Positions 8,208 to 17,550 of a stretch of DNA of 64,000 bases are shown piece by piece. The stretch comes from Photobacterium toruni (lineage in GTDB: Bacteria; Pseudomonadota; Gammaproteobacteria; Enterobacterales; Vibrionaceae). The translations under genes and the position numbers were made by a program. The stretch covers positions 1,364,001 through 1,428,000 of the forward strand of contig NZ_AP024854.1 of NCBI RefSeq assembly GCF_024529955.1, written 5' to 3'. The notes under the pieces were generated by a model. The model did not search any database and was not told the origin of the DNA. It worked only from the letters and a program-made list of their open reading frames with translations. How positions within the stretch are numbered: the first letter of the stretch is position 1; every line of letters begins with the position of its first letter.

Positions 8208-9745
8208 AACGGGTAAGTAAAAGTTATCAGTTAATCAATCAACTTTCTGAAGATTTTTTACCATTATTGATGTTGGCAGTTTGTTTACCTATCATTGTAT
8301 TAGCTGGCTTTGGTGTCGTTGATCTCATTCAACAAGGACAATGGCTACTATTTTTTGCCATTATTGCTGGTGGTTGTTTATTGGCTTTTCTGCCTTATTG
8401 GTGGTTGCGCCGTAAACGGGTGGTTGCGAATGCTGTAATGGATGATATCGCACCATTGCATGTGGCTGCCAATCCACAATGGAGTGAGCACGATCAACAA
8501 GTGTGGCAACAAATAACTCAGGTGATTGATAAACAGTTAGCTGAAGATTCAACATGGGAAAGCCTACAAGCCCATGCTTATGTTTTAGTGGCTGATGTTG
8601 CTGCGCAGTATCATCAACAATCGAGTTCGCAAAAGTTGGCTTTTACTGCTCCTGAATTTTTAATGATGGTTGAAGAGGTCAGTCGCCGTTATCGCCACTT
8701 TTTACAACAACATGTTCCTTTTTCTGAGAAAATCACGCTAACAAGCCTCAAACAAGGTTACGCGATTAAAGATAAAATGGGCTATGCAAAAAGTGCGTAT
8801 GATATATATCGCTTATTCCGAATCGCAACGCCCACAGGTTGGTTAGCAGAAGTTAGAGGATTAGTGCTAGGTAAGTTATTTGATGATGTTAGCACAGAAG
8901 TGCAAAGCAAATTAAAAGCAACTTTATTACAAGAGGTTGCATCAGTAGCGATTGATTTATACAGTGGTCGTTTCAAACTTGATGATGCAGCAGTGCCACA
9001 TAGTCAGCTACAAGACCAAGATCAGCAAGCAGCTGCGATTGCTGTAGAGCCATTGCGGGTGGCGATTGTTGGTCAAGTAAGTGCGGGTAAATCATCAGTA
9101 ATTAATGGTTTATTAGGTGAAATTGCAGCTGAAGTGAGTACGTTACCTTCAACGGATAAAGCCACAACTTATAAATGTGAAGTGGAAGGATTGGACTTAA
9201 TCAATCTGATCGATTTGCCTGGTATTGATGGTAATGCTGATACTGAAAAAAAACTATTGAAACAAATGACTGAAAGCGATGTAGTTATTTGGGTCTTGAA
9301 GGCCAATCAATCGTCACGTCAACTCGATGTCACATTAAGAACAGCCTTTGATTCGTTTTATAAGCAGCCTAAAAATCAGCAACGAAAAGCACCAAAAGTG
9401 ATTATATTAGTTAATCAAGTTGATAAACTTAAGCCTGTCGATGAATGGTTGCCTCCGTATGATCTTGACTCTCCTCAAACAGACAAAGGACAAATTATTA
9501 GCGATGCCGTGAACTATAACCGTGAGATGATGCAAGCGGAGTATATTCTGCCGTTTTCTGTTAGTAGTGATCGTATTCCCTATAACCTTGATAGTTTACA
9601 ATCACAGTTACAGATGGTGTATCAAGATGGAATTAATACCCAGTTAAATCGTCGTCGTGCTCAAGGTGAATCCATTGATTATACCGAGCAAGCAAAACGG
9701 TTGTACCGCTTAGGTAAATTGGTGTTTGATGCTGCAACTAAGTAG
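8204..9745 (+). CDS. Membrane GTPase (dynamin/MMR_HSR1-like), partner of the upstream GTPase
   Basis: A 513-residue protein starting inside the stop of the preceding GTPase gene (ATGA overlap). Two N-terminal TM segments (about residues 18-40 and 45-67) are followed by an alpha-helical region of about 200 residues and then a G domain. The G domain has P-loop GQVSAGKSS (about 288-296), switch-II DLPGIDGN, G4 NQVD and a SVSSD stretch as possible G5. The TM anchor puts the G domain on the cytoplasmic face. The strict overlap implies the two GTPases are made in stoichiometry and may form a heteromeric membrane GTPase. No function is established. Confidence 0.83.
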   Translation: MKRVSKSYQLINQLSEDFLPLLMLAVCLPIIVLAGFGVVDLIQQGQWLLFFAIIAGGCLLAFLPYWWLRRKRVVANAVMDDIAPLHVAANPQWSEHDQQVWQQITQVIDKQLAEDSTWESLQAHAYVLVADVAAQYHQQSSSQKLAFTAPEFLMMVEEVSRRYRHFLQQHVPFSEKITLTSLKQGYAIKDKMGYAKSAYDIYRLFRIATPTGWLAEVRGLVLGKLFDDVSTEVQSKLKATLLQEVASVAIDLYSGRFKLDDAAVPHSQLQDQDQQAAAIAVEPLRVAIVGQVSAGKSSVINGLLGEIAAEVSTLPSTDKATTYKCEVEGLDLINLIDLPGIDGNADTEKKLLKQMTESDVVIWVLKANQSSRQLDVTLRTAFDSFYKQPKNQQRKAPKVIILVNQVDKLKPVDEWLPPYDLDSPQTDKGQIISDAVNYNREMMQAEYILPFSVSSDRIPYNLDSLQSQLQMVYQDGINTQLNRRRAQGESIDYTEQAKRLYRLGKLVFDAATK

Positions 9746-9768
9746 TCGTCGTTGTTTTTGTTAACGAT

Positions 9769-9815
9769 AAAAAGTGGCCTTGATAGGGTTTAATTTTCCC
9801 GTCAAAGCCATTTTT
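9769..9815. terminator. Terminator between convergent genes
   Basis: A near-perfect inverted repeat (AAAAAGTGGCCTTGA / TCAAAGCCATTTTTA) with A/T flanks on both sides. It can serve both the GTPase operon and the leftward chitinase gene. Confidence 0.75.
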
Positions 9816-9868
9816 ATTGGGTGTTAATATATTAGTAGGTTAATTAAATAATATTGTTGAGGTTAGCT

Positions 9869-11533
9869 TTAAGGTAACAAAGCCCACGGATCGCCTGCAG
9901 TAGGGGTATTACCTTGGCTCCACCATTTAGCTTTATATATTTTACCTTGGTAGCTGACTTTATCATTGCCACCGTAAACGGCATGACTTTCCCATGCTGT
10001 AACATCAGCAGGTAAATCAGGAGATGGTTTTTTGTCTGTTGGCGGTGTTACTGGTGGCGTAATAGTATCATCTGTTGCCGCTTTAATGAGCTTCCACGGA
10101 TCACCTAAATCAGGCTGGTTATTTTGACTCCACCATTTAGCTTCATAAACAGCTCCTTTGTAAGCGATTTGTTCTCCGCAAGTATAAACTTTATTTTTAT
10201 CCCAACTTGCCACACCATCAATCGGTGGATCGCTAGGATCTGTTGTACCACCCCCCGTATCGGGATCTAATTTTTCCACCACACGTACTTCTGGCCAGTT
10301 CGCGTGTGAGCCATAGAAATTGGTGACGCATTTTTCATAATCGCCAGCAACTAAAGCAGAATAAGCGGTTTGGAAACCAACTAACTCACACTCAAATGAG
10401 GCACCACCAGGACGGTCAGGGTAGTATTTCCAATTTGCATCCCAATTAGTATAAAGCACGTCGGTTGCGCCATTTAAATTTAAACTGCCATAAGGCGTTT
10501 GTTGCCAGCAGGTATTAGTTTCATCACTCTTTAGTGTAATTTGATAGTTTTCAACTAAACCTTCCCAATAACGAATACGGTTAACGGGTTGACCTTTATC
10601 TTTGTTTTGCTCACCACATTCAATACCACCATTGATGACATTAATCGTAGTACCAAAGCCATAGCCAATGCCAGCATCTGTTTCACGTTGAGAAGGAACC
10701 CATGTGCGATCTATAACATGTAACATGGCAGGTTTAGGTGCTTGTGGCGTTAGGAAAAACCAGATTGCTGATGCAAGGTTTAGCCAAGAATCAGCGACTA
10801 ACCCTGGATTATTCAGTAGTACTGTTGCATCACCGTCAAACATTACCTCAGAAAATGCGCCATAGTTGAAGTGGTAGGAGAGTTGTTTTGCGCCACGCCC
10901 AAAGTAGCCTTGTCCTTCAGCACAAGGCCAGCGTTTATTTTGCCAATCATTTTGACCACAACCTGTGGTGTAACCGGGTTGACCTTCAGACCACCCCATT
11001 TCACGCACATGAACTAATGCTTGTTGCCATTCTTCAAGCCCTAATGGATTATCTGATACGTTTTCAATACTAATATGACCGCCAGTTTCTTGGGCGAAGT
11101 GAGCGAAAGCAGTAACAATGGATTTCTTACAGATAGCATCTGCATCGCGATCATCGGTGTAATCACCACAGAATGCAGGGAATTTTCCTATGGCGCGTAA
11201 AAAACGAGTATAGGTATATTCAGGTGCCGCCATTTGAGTGAGATAATTCCACTCAGTTTCAGGAAAAACGTGCTCAACCCGTTTTACATTATCAGGATTA
11301 GTACTTAGCCCTGGAAGAATCGATTCAACGATAGAATTTGATGCGGTCACTAATGCTTGTGCCCAGACATCGTACATTGGATCCATTGTTTTTATATTTT
11401 CAGCTGTAATAATTTCGGAACGCTCAATGACGTAACCACCAATATTGTCGGGATCGGGTTGAGGTGTCATCGCATAACTATTGGCTGCGAAGATGCTGCC
11501 AATCACGAAAGATAGCGGATGTAGTTTGGCCAT
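9869..11533 (-). CDS. Secreted GH19 chitinase with two C-terminal chitin-binding modules
   Basis: A 554-residue secreted endochitinase. A signal peptide (about residues 1-21, ending near NSYA) is followed by a GH19 catalytic domain (about 85-400). The catalytic-acid region is FAHFAQETGGH (Glu149) and the family motif is YFGRGAKQLSYHFNYG. Two ChtBD3/CBM5-type modules follow, each containing the KAKWWSQ or EAKWWSQ core followed by GDPW (about 440-485 and 510-554), joined by Thr/Pro-rich linkers. It hydrolyses beta-1,4 chitin outside the cell; released GlcNAc fits with nagK further along. AAGGGA lies well placed before the ATG at 11533. Monocistronic by context. Confidence 0.93.
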   Translation of the reverse strand: MAKLHPLSFVIGSIFAANSYAMTPQPDPDNIGGYVIERSEIITAENIKTMDPMYDVWAQALVTASNSIVESILPGLSTNPDNVKRVEHVFPETEWNYLTQMAAPEYTYTRFLRAIGKFPAFCGDYTDDRDADAICKKSIVTAFAHFAQETGGHISIENVSDNPLGLEEWQQALVHVREMGWSEGQPGYTTGCGQNDWQNKRWPCAEGQGYFGRGAKQLSYHFNYGAFSEVMFDGDATVLLNNPGLVADSWLNLASAIWFFLTPQAPKPAMLHVIDRTWVPSQRETDAGIGYGFGTTINVINGGIECGEQNKDKGQPVNRIRYWEGLVENYQITLKSDETNTCWQQTPYGSLNLNGATDVLYTNWDANWKYYPDRPGGASFECELVGFQTAYSALVAGDYEKCVTNFYGSHANWPEVRVVEKLDPDTGGGTTDPSDPPIDGVASWDKNKVYTCGEQIAYKGAVYEAKWWSQNNQPDLGDPWKLIKAATDDTITPPVTPPTDKKPSPDLPADVTAWESHAVYGGNDKVSYQGKIYKAKWWSQGNTPTAGDPWALLP

Positions 11534-11750
11534 TGATTCATTCCCTTATTAATATAATGCACGATAGTAGCTAATAAGGTTATCGGTATGTAGCAATAAT
11601 GTGCAATCATTGCGTTTTAAAAGCGTGTCAGTGTGTTTAGTTTTCGTGTAGCTCTGAACATTTTTTGCATTGAAAATGATGTTTATAGCAATTTATATGA
11701 ATATCATTGTTTGAGGATAGAGAATAAGGAACTTGTAGAGAGGTAGAGTA

Positions 11751-11786
11751 AAAAGTCCTTATAATCAGAGAATAATAAGGACTTTA
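11751..11786 (-). terminator. Terminator of the acyltransferase gene
   Basis: An 11-bp perfect stem (AAAGTCCTTAT / ATAAGGACTTT) just downstream of the leftward stop at 11800, followed on the minus strand by a T tract. Confidence 0.85.
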
Positions 11787-11799
11787 CGATAATGTTAAA

Positions 11800-12822
11800 C
11801 TAACGCACTAAAAATAGCGCTATAGACGTTTTTCGCAGTCCACGAACAATCATCGTTGATATAAAAAGTACGACTGGTACAGCAAATAGACTGGCAAAAA
11901 TAGGATCAATATCTAAAACAGCAATGATATTTAAATAATAAATGACAACCAGAAGGTGGCATAGGTAAATACCCAGAACGTCTTTGCTTAATGAGTGAAT
12001 GATTTTATAGTCACCTAAATTAGGTCTTGCTAATAAAACAAAGAAAATACCTAACGCCCATAATGGTGTGCCAAAAAGGGAGTCATGGAAAAATGAACCA
12101 TTTTCTTGTAATGAAAGATAGTTTGCCTCACCAATAAATAAACAAAATCCAATAGTCATCATAATAATACTGTATTTAAGACTAATGCTGATATTACGAC
12201 GGCGAATTTCAAATCCAAGCATGATCATGAAAGTGCTAAAAAAGGGACCATTACGTGTGAAGATTGGTGAGCTTAATTCTGTTATTTGAGCATAGCTACC
12301 TGCCATTAAACCAAAAATAAATAAAAGGGTAGCAATGGGAATAATTAAGCGAGATAACTTCAAACGCAGTAAAACGGTAATGATAGTTAAACCACTTAAT
12401 AGCCCTGGAATATACCAAAGATGTACTAATCCACCTTCAAATAACGTATTTAATGGTGTTGTGAGCAGCTTTTGCCAATAGAAGGTACGCTCAGCAATAT
12501 AACCCTCAGTAGTGACAAGATGAAAGTTAAACGGAAAAATAAGGTAAATAATACTCCATGACACCCACATAATGATTAATGGAGGAGCATAACGCCAAAG
12601 ATAAGGAACACATTCAGTGGTTAAACGTGGCTGGATAAAATACCCCGCCATAATAAAAAATAAGGGTACAGCAAATCGACTAACTTGATTGAGCCCCATG
12701 CCTAACAAAGGTTGACCATCAAATAACGGAGCTTGCATGAAGATTTGGCTATGCAAAGCGATAATCGCAATCGTGGCAATAATTCGACCAAATTCAAAGC
12801 TGGCGATACGGTGTTGAGACAT
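11800..12822 (-). CDS. Acyltransferase family 3 membrane protein (WecH-like)
   Basis: A 340-residue polytopic membrane protein with about ten hydrophobic helices. The N-terminus (FEFGRIIATIAIIALHSQIF) holds the conserved helix-1 His of acyltransferase-3 enzymes, and RFAVPLFFIMAGYF is the second family motif. The size and overall pattern resemble WecH/YiaH-type O-acetyltransferases, which acetylate surface sugars using acetyl donors. The acceptor cannot be told from the sequence and there are no polysaccharide genes alongside. Single gene with its own terminator. Confidence 0.83.
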   Translation of the reverse strand: MSQHRIASFEFGRIIATIAIIALHSQIFMQAPLFDGQPLLGMGLNQVSRFAVPLFFIMAGYFIQPRLTTECVPYLWRYAPPLIIMWVSWSIIYLIFPFNFHLVTTEGYIAERTFYWQKLLTTPLNTLFEGGLVHLWYIPGLLSGLTIITVLLRLKLSRLIIPIATLLFIFGLMAGSYAQITELSSPIFTRNGPFFSTFMIMLGFEIRRRNISISLKYSIIMMTIGFCLFIGEANYLSLQENGSFFHDSLFGTPLWALGIFFVLLARPNLGDYKIIHSLSKDVLGIYLCHLLVVIYYLNIIAVLDIDPIFASLFAVPVVLFISTMIVRGLRKTSIALFLVR

Positions 12823-13022
12823 GACGATAAACCCATAAACGAAAGTGGGTCGAAATTATATTGAATTGGTGATTTTGTAAATTGTATTATGAAAGTGAAT
12901 TACGTTATTGATCACAAAATTAAAGTTATGATCAATAATAAATTAAATTTATTTGGCACAAAAAGTAAGTAGGCAACAATATGATGACTAAAGTTACCTA
13001 ATTATTTAAATTAAAATATTTT

Positions 13023-13721
13023 TTATAATCCAAGTTGATCTAGCAAATCTTGATTTTCATTAGGATTTTCATTGGTGCTATCGTTGCTACCAGATATTGG
13101 TTTGTCTTGTTGCTGACGGGCGACAGTAGCCGTTTCAAAAATAGTATCAGGATCTTGTTCATCTATTTCAAATTTTCCAAGTTGAATAAATTCTGTTCTA
13201 TCCATCGCTAGTTCAAGGTAAAAAATATTATTATTTGCAGTTGTAAAACTAACACGTCGAACCTCTGGACGATCTAGATTAGTATCAACAGAGAGAATGA
13301 TTTGTTTATGTAGGGCAAGCATTTTTGGTTGGTTTTGAGTGATGGATATGTTTAATTCTCTACCAATTTTCCCTGTAAAGTCACCTACAACTTGGTTCAT
13401 TAATTCGCCTAAAATATTGGCCACATCATCAGCGGTATGATGAATGGAAAGATCAGCGTCAGTAAATCCCATTCGTAGCATATAATTCTGATACAGTTCC
13501 ATAGCAGCTGATGCTGAGAAATTAGTCACAACTAAGCCAGTAAAGCCGCCATCAAAGAGGACAAAACAACCGATATCAGGCTTTAAGCTTGTTTTATTGA
13601 TTTTTTGTACCATTGGTGAGTATTTAATATTACTTTCCGTTGCTCGTGACAACACATCAGACAGCGAGTGACATAGTTTAATTAAAATATCGTCGGTAGT
13701 GATTGTATGATTTTTTCGCAT
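13023..13721 (-). CDS. DUF3334 family protein with CheX-like motif
   Basis: A 232-residue soluble protein matching the conserved DUF3334 family as I remember it from Vibrionaceae. About residues 85-125 contain ADDVANILGELMNQVVGDF, which has the ExxN(xx)xG arrangement of the CheC/CheX phosphatase helix. The last 35 residues are polar and Asn/Gln-rich, ending LLDQLGL, like a flexible tail with a docking peptide. AAGG precedes the ATG at about 9 bases. CheX-like phosphatase activity is inference. It lies about 850 bases, across the glutaredoxin gene, from a response regulator gene that also has a CheC-like domain. Confidence 0.78.
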   Translation of the reverse strand: MRKNHTITTDDILIKLCHSLSDVLSRATESNIKYSPMVQKINKTSLKPDIGCFVLFDGGFTGLVVTNFSASAAMELYQNYMLRMGFTDADLSIHHTADDVANILGELMNQVVGDFTGKIGRELNISITQNQPKMLALHKQIILSVDTNLDRPEVRRVSFTTANNNIFYLELAMDRTEFIQLGKFEIDEQDPDTIFETATVARQQQDKPISGSNDSTNENPNENQDLLDQLGL

Positions 13722-13776
13722 ATACAGCAGCCTTGTAAACCGTATTTATAACTAATAAATGAAACATCAATAGCTA

Positions 13777-13836
13777 AAGCCGATAGTTCTGTCGCCTTTA
13801 TACTACAAATTAAAGTGCAGTTAATACTATCGGCTT
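13777..13836 (-). terminator. Inverted repeat, possible terminator of the glutaredoxin gene
   Basis: An 11-bp perfect stem (AAGCCGATAGT / ACTATCGGCTT) with a 38-base loop between the two leftward genes. The T tract is short, so termination is uncertain. Confidence 0.45.
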
Positions 13837-13890
13837 ATATGGTCAGGACTTAAATGATTAATTACTTTTATTACAAGAATGATTGTAGTG

Positions 13891-14247
13891 TTAAGAAAAT
13901 TGTTTATCTAAGTATGCAATGATATCGTTTGACTCATACATCCAAGTCACTTTCCCATTTTCTTCAATACGTAAACAAGGAACCTTACGTCTTCCTCCTT
14001 GCTCTAGTAGTTCTTGAGCCCATGGTGAAACTTTGGCATCACGCGTAGTCAGTGGTAAATTTAAACGTTTAGCATGACGACGTACTTTTACACAAAAAGG
14101 GCATGTTTCAAATTGGTAGAGCTGCATATTAGCCACAGCAATATCAATTTTTTGTTGAGCTGTTGCTGAACGTTGTATGCTTCGTGGAGTGAACAACGCA
14201 TTGAGAATAAGAATGATTTTACCTATTATCCAACGAAGAACTTTCAT
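13891..14247 (-). CDS. Membrane-anchored glutaredoxin-like protein
   Basis: A 118-residue protein with a short N-terminal hydrophobic helix (about residues 3-19), then a thioredoxin-fold glutaredoxin domain. The domain has redox motif CPFC (about residues 46-49), the cis-Pro region RKVPCL and ESNDIIAYL near the end. The CPFC dithiol suggests a disulfide or glutathione-mixed-disulfide reductase tethered to the inner membrane. AGGA lies 7 bases before the ATG. Substrate not known. Confidence 0.85.
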   Translation of the reverse strand: MKVLRWIIGKIILILNALFTPRSIQRSATAQQKIDIAVANMQLYQFETCPFCVKVRRHAKRLNLPLTTRDAKVSPWAQELLEQGGRRKVPCLRIEENGKVTWMYESNDIIAYLDKQFS

Positions 14248-14334
14248 ATTTTATCCTACTGGCGATATAAAATTATGTTGTGATTCTATTATAAAAATAT
14301 CATTAGGTAACCATATAGTCAGGTATAAAGTTGT

Positions 14335-14362
14335 GTTGATTGTTGATTGTTGATTGTTAATT
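14335..14362. repeat. Heptanucleotide tandem repeat GTTGATT x4
   Basis: GTTGATT is repeated three times exactly, with a fourth copy changed at one base (GTTAATT). It lies about 190 bases before the response-regulator start, in the divergent promoter region with the glutaredoxin gene. Confidence 0.85.
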
Positions 14363-14555
14363 GTATTGTGTTTTTTATAAGTGTATTTAGTTGAAAATTG
14401 TTAAGTGTCTGGTTTTTTCTTTATTGTGATGATAATTAATTGGAACTAAGATCAATATTTAGATGTATGTCACTGAATGCATAATTTTAAAGTGCAGCAC
14501 AATGTTACTTTGCTTTATACTTATACTAAAGTTTGGCGGGTAAGTGATTAATCTG

Positions 14556-15536
14556 ATGTTCAACAATATAAATATTCTCATTTGTGACGATTCAGTATTA
14601 GTTCATAAATCAATTACGCGGCTATTACAATCATGCAGTAATGCAACTTTTTTCTATGCTGAGAATGGAAAAAAAGGGTTAGATTGCCTAAAAAATAATG
14701 ATATTGATATTATGTTTTTAGACTTAACGATGCCTATTATGGATGGTTTTAGTGTCATGGCGTCTTTACCTGTGCGTGAATATAATACGACGATTATTAT
14801 ATTATCTGCGGATGTTCAATTAGCGGCAGTGGAAAGAAGTTTAGCATTAGGCGCTGATCATTTTTTATCTAAACCCTTTGATCATGATGAATTAATAGAA
14901 CTCTCTCAACGTCTAGGGTTAATTTTTGATCGTACCCAATTGCCACAATTAAATAGTCATTTAGACAATGATTCTATTGAATGCATTCGTGAATTAGCCA
15001 ATATTGCATTAGGACGAGGCGCTGCAATTATTTCTGATCATCTTGGTGATTTTATTAAAATGCCATTACCTAATGTGGCTTTTATGAATAGCAGTGACCT
15101 ATCAATGGCGATTGCGGATATTCGTAACGATCATGAACTTATTGCCATTACCCAACGTTTTGTAGGTGGTGGTATCCATGGTGAAGCCTTGGTTGAGTTA
15201 CATGGTAAAGATATTAATTTATTTGGTGAAAAACTGGGTTTTAGCCAGACGGATGAATATAAGAATGAAGTGGTTATCGATATTGCCAATTTAATGGTTT
15301 CTTCTTTTTTAGTTGCATTATCTGAACAAATTTCTATTCTATTTTCTGTGCGACAGCCCATTGTATTAGAAGAATATATGAACTTACATCATACTCATTG
15401 TCATAAGCAGACTTTTTTTTCAATTGAATATACCTATAAAGCAGAAAATTTAGATGTTGAGTGTGAGGTTTTATTTATTATGGATAGCCATTCTTTAGCA
15501 ATTATTAATAATAAAATGATGGGATCATTACATTGA
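14556..15536 (+). CDS. Response regulator with CheC-like output domain
   Basis: About 326 residues. The receiver domain (about residues 5-120) has acidic pair Asp11-Asp12, phosphoacceptor Asp56 in MFLDLTMPIMDGF, and Lys in LSKPF. The C-terminal domain (about 145-325) resembles CheC-type phosphatases, with RELANIALGRGAA carrying an ExxN helix and a second, degenerate DIANLMVSSF helix. The ATG at 14556 is chosen, with TAAGTGA about 9 bases upstream; a GTG at 14544 is an alternative. Its end overlaps the next gene by four bases (TTGA). It likely senses phosphorylation and acts on a partner, perhaps the coupled diguanylate cyclase. No histidine kinase lies alongside. Confidence 0.82.
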   Translation: MFNNINILICDDSVLVHKSITRLLQSCSNATFFYAENGKKGLDCLKNNDIDIMFLDLTMPIMDGFSVMASLPVREYNTTIIILSADVQLAAVERSLALGADHFLSKPFDHDELIELSQRLGLIFDRTQLPQLNSHLDNDSIECIRELANIALGRGAAIISDHLGDFIKMPLPNVAFMNSSDLSMAIADIRNDHELIAITQRFVGGGIHGEALVELHGKDINLFGEKLGFSQTDEYKNEVVIDIANLMVSSFLVALSEQISILFSVRQPIVLEEYMNLHHTHCHKQTFFSIEYTYKAENLDVECEVLFIMDSHSLAIINNKMMGSLH

Positions 15537-16558
15537 ACGAAATATCTTTAGCTGATTTCCATTTAACAATGCAAGTATTAGATAATCTTGATGTTGGTGT
15601 TGTTATATTAGATGAAAATTATAATGTTTGTGCGTGGAATACTTTTATGCAGGCATATAGTGGTATTTCTAGTGTTAAAATTATAGGTGAGTCACTATTT
15701 GATATTGTCCCTGATTTACCCCATTCATGGTTACAAAGTAAAATACAATCGACGTTTAAATTGAGAATGCGATCATTTTCAGCATGGGAAGATCGACCAT
15801 GGGTCTTCCGTTTTTTGAATTTTTGTCCTGTTTCGGGCAGTTCAGATATTATGTTTCAAAATATGACGTTAACACCACTACGTTCTCTTTCTGGTGAATA
15901 TACGCATATTTGTTTAACAATTACCGATGTTACTGATATTGCTAAAAATAAAAATCATCTTCGTGATTCTAATAAACAACTGACATATTTAAGTATTACT
16001 GATCGCTTAACTCAGCTTTACAATCGTGGCCATTGGGAAAGTTGTTTAGCAGATGCATTTGAACACTGCCATCAAACTCAAATACCAGCGACATTGATCA
16101 TGTTTGACATTGACCATTTTAAACGTGTGAATGATACCTATGGTCATGTTGCTGGTGATGGAGTCATTAAAGTGATTGCTGATATATTACGACGTACTAA
16201 ACGTCAGACTGATATTGCAGGGCGATATGGCGGTGAAGAATTTGGTATTATTCTGCCTGGTACTTCTGCTGAGTTAGCTGGATATTTTACCGAAAGATTG
16301 CGTAATCGTATCGAACAAGAAACGATATTTGATGATCAGCGAGGTACGATTAACGTAACAATCAGTTTAGGAATAAGTGAATGGAATTCGACCTTAACAG
16401 ATTATAAATCGTGGTTAGAAAAATCAGATCTAGCGTTATATGAATCAAAGAAAAGAGGTCGAAATACGACAACTATTATTACTCATGATGATTGTTACAG
16501 CGATAGCAAAGGAGAGTTTATTTTATTGGATAATGATCAACATCTGCCTGCAAAATAG
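15533..16558 (+). CDS. PAS-GGDEF diguanylate cyclase
   Basis: A 341-residue cytoplasmic protein starting at a TTG that overlaps the previous stop, with ATGGGA 9-10 bases upstream. Residues about 10-130 form a PAS-type sensor (LDNLDVGVVILDENYNVCAWN). A GGDEF domain follows from about residue 160, with the FDIDHFKRVNDTYGH metal/substrate region and active-site GGEEF. Five residues before it lies RQTD, the RxxD inhibitory site, so the enzyme should make c-di-GMP with product feedback. Coupling to the upstream response regulator suggests a two-protein signalling unit in which receiver state modulates the cyclase. Confidence 0.88.
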   Translation: MNEISLADFHLTMQVLDNLDVGVVILDENYNVCAWNTFMQAYSGISSVKIIGESLFDIVPDLPHSWLQSKIQSTFKLRMRSFSAWEDRPWVFRFLNFCPVSGSSDIMFQNMTLTPLRSLSGEYTHICLTITDVTDIAKNKNHLRDSNKQLTYLSITDRLTQLYNRGHWESCLADAFEHCHQTQIPATLIMFDIDHFKRVNDTYGHVAGDGVIKVIADILRRTKRQTDIAGRYGGEEFGIILPGTSAELAGYFTERLRNRIEQETIFDDQRGTINVTISLGISEWNSTLTDYKSWLEKSDLALYESKKRGRNTTTIITHDDCYSDSKGEFILLDNDQHLPAK

Positions 16559-16658
16559 CCAATAGTGAAGAGCGAATCCTCGAATAATGATAATGACTGT
16601 ATGTTTAGTAGGGGTTTCGGTAAGATGCTCGCGTTTTTCCTGTTTTAGGTCAGTCGCT

Positions 16659-17396
16659 ATGCGCATTCATGCTATACATACTCTTTATGAAGAACGCCTT
16701 GCACGTTCAACCCGCCCATTTCTTGCTCGTGGATCTAAGGTCCAACGTTGTCGTCAGTGTATGTTGCGTACGCATTTGTGTATTTGTAAACATCGCCCAT
16801 TAGCGACATCAAACGCAGCTTTTTTACTGGTTATGTTTGATGATGAGATTCTAAAGCCAAGTAATACTGGGCGTTTAATTGCCGACATATTTGAAGATAC
16901 CTTTGCTTATATTTGGTCTCGTACAGAGCCTAATTTAGAAATGTTGGCATTATTAGATGATCCTCAATGGCAACCCTATATTGTTTTTCCTGCTGAATAT
17001 GCACCAGAACGAGAAGTAACCACCGTTACACTTGAAGATGGAAAGCGCCCATTATTTGTTATGTTAGATGGTAGTTGGGCTGAAGCGAAAAAGATGTTCA
17101 GAAAGAGTCCATATCTTGATCGATTCCCATTATTATCAATTAATCCTGATAAGCCTTCTCGATATAAAATGCGTGAAGCGTCAAAGGAAAACCAATTAGG
17201 CACCGCTGAAGTTGCGGCGCGTATTATTGATTTGTTTGGCGAGCATTATAATGCTGAATTATTAGATTTATGGTTTGATGTTTTCCGCGAAAATTACATT
17301 GCGGGTAAAATGAATCGTACATTACCTGAACAATCATCGTTATCAATATTAGAAGCATTTATGTCAGTAGATGATAATAGGCAGCCAAAGATGTGA
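16659..17396 (+). CDS. tapT: tRNA-uridine aminocarboxypropyltransferase (DTW domain)
   Basis: About 245 residues from the ATG at 16659. The frame is open to 16587, but only the protein from 16659 matches the family start. It closely resembles E. coli YfiP/TapT: ARSTRPFLARGSKVQRC, the zinc-type cysteines CRQCMLRTHLCIC, KPSNTGRLIADI, WSRTEP, and LDGSWAEAKKMFRKSPYL, which corresponds to the DTW motif (here DGSW). TapT makes acp3U47 in the variable loop of several tRNAs from S-adenosylmethionine. Stands alone about 100 bases after the cyclase gene. Confidence 0.92.
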   Translation: MRIHAIHTLYEERLARSTRPFLARGSKVQRCRQCMLRTHLCICKHRPLATSNAAFLLVMFDDEILKPSNTGRLIADIFEDTFAYIWSRTEPNLEMLALLDDPQWQPYIVFPAEYAPEREVTTVTLEDGKRPLFVMLDGSWAEAKKMFRKSPYLDRFPLLSINPDKPSRYKMREASKENQLGTAEVAARIIDLFGEHYNAELLDLWFDVFRENYIAGKMNRTLPEQSSLSILEAFMSVDDNRQPKM

Positions 17397-17550
17397 TGTT
17401 AGTTGAATAATATTAGACATCATTTAAATAATAACTGATGAATTGAGTTATAGATCACAGTCGGTTTTGGCGTAAATGTGGATAATTTTCATTATATTTA
17501 AAGAGTTATGAACTCACGGTGTTGTTTAACATTATTTGTAGGAGAATAGG

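Noticed and set aside
12908..12935. TTGATCA ... TGATCAA inverted repeat near the acyltransferase promoter, looked at as an FNR/CRP site
   Set aside because: The 14-base spacer does not fit FNR (4 bases) or CRP (6 bases); AT-rich chance or a weak hairpin.
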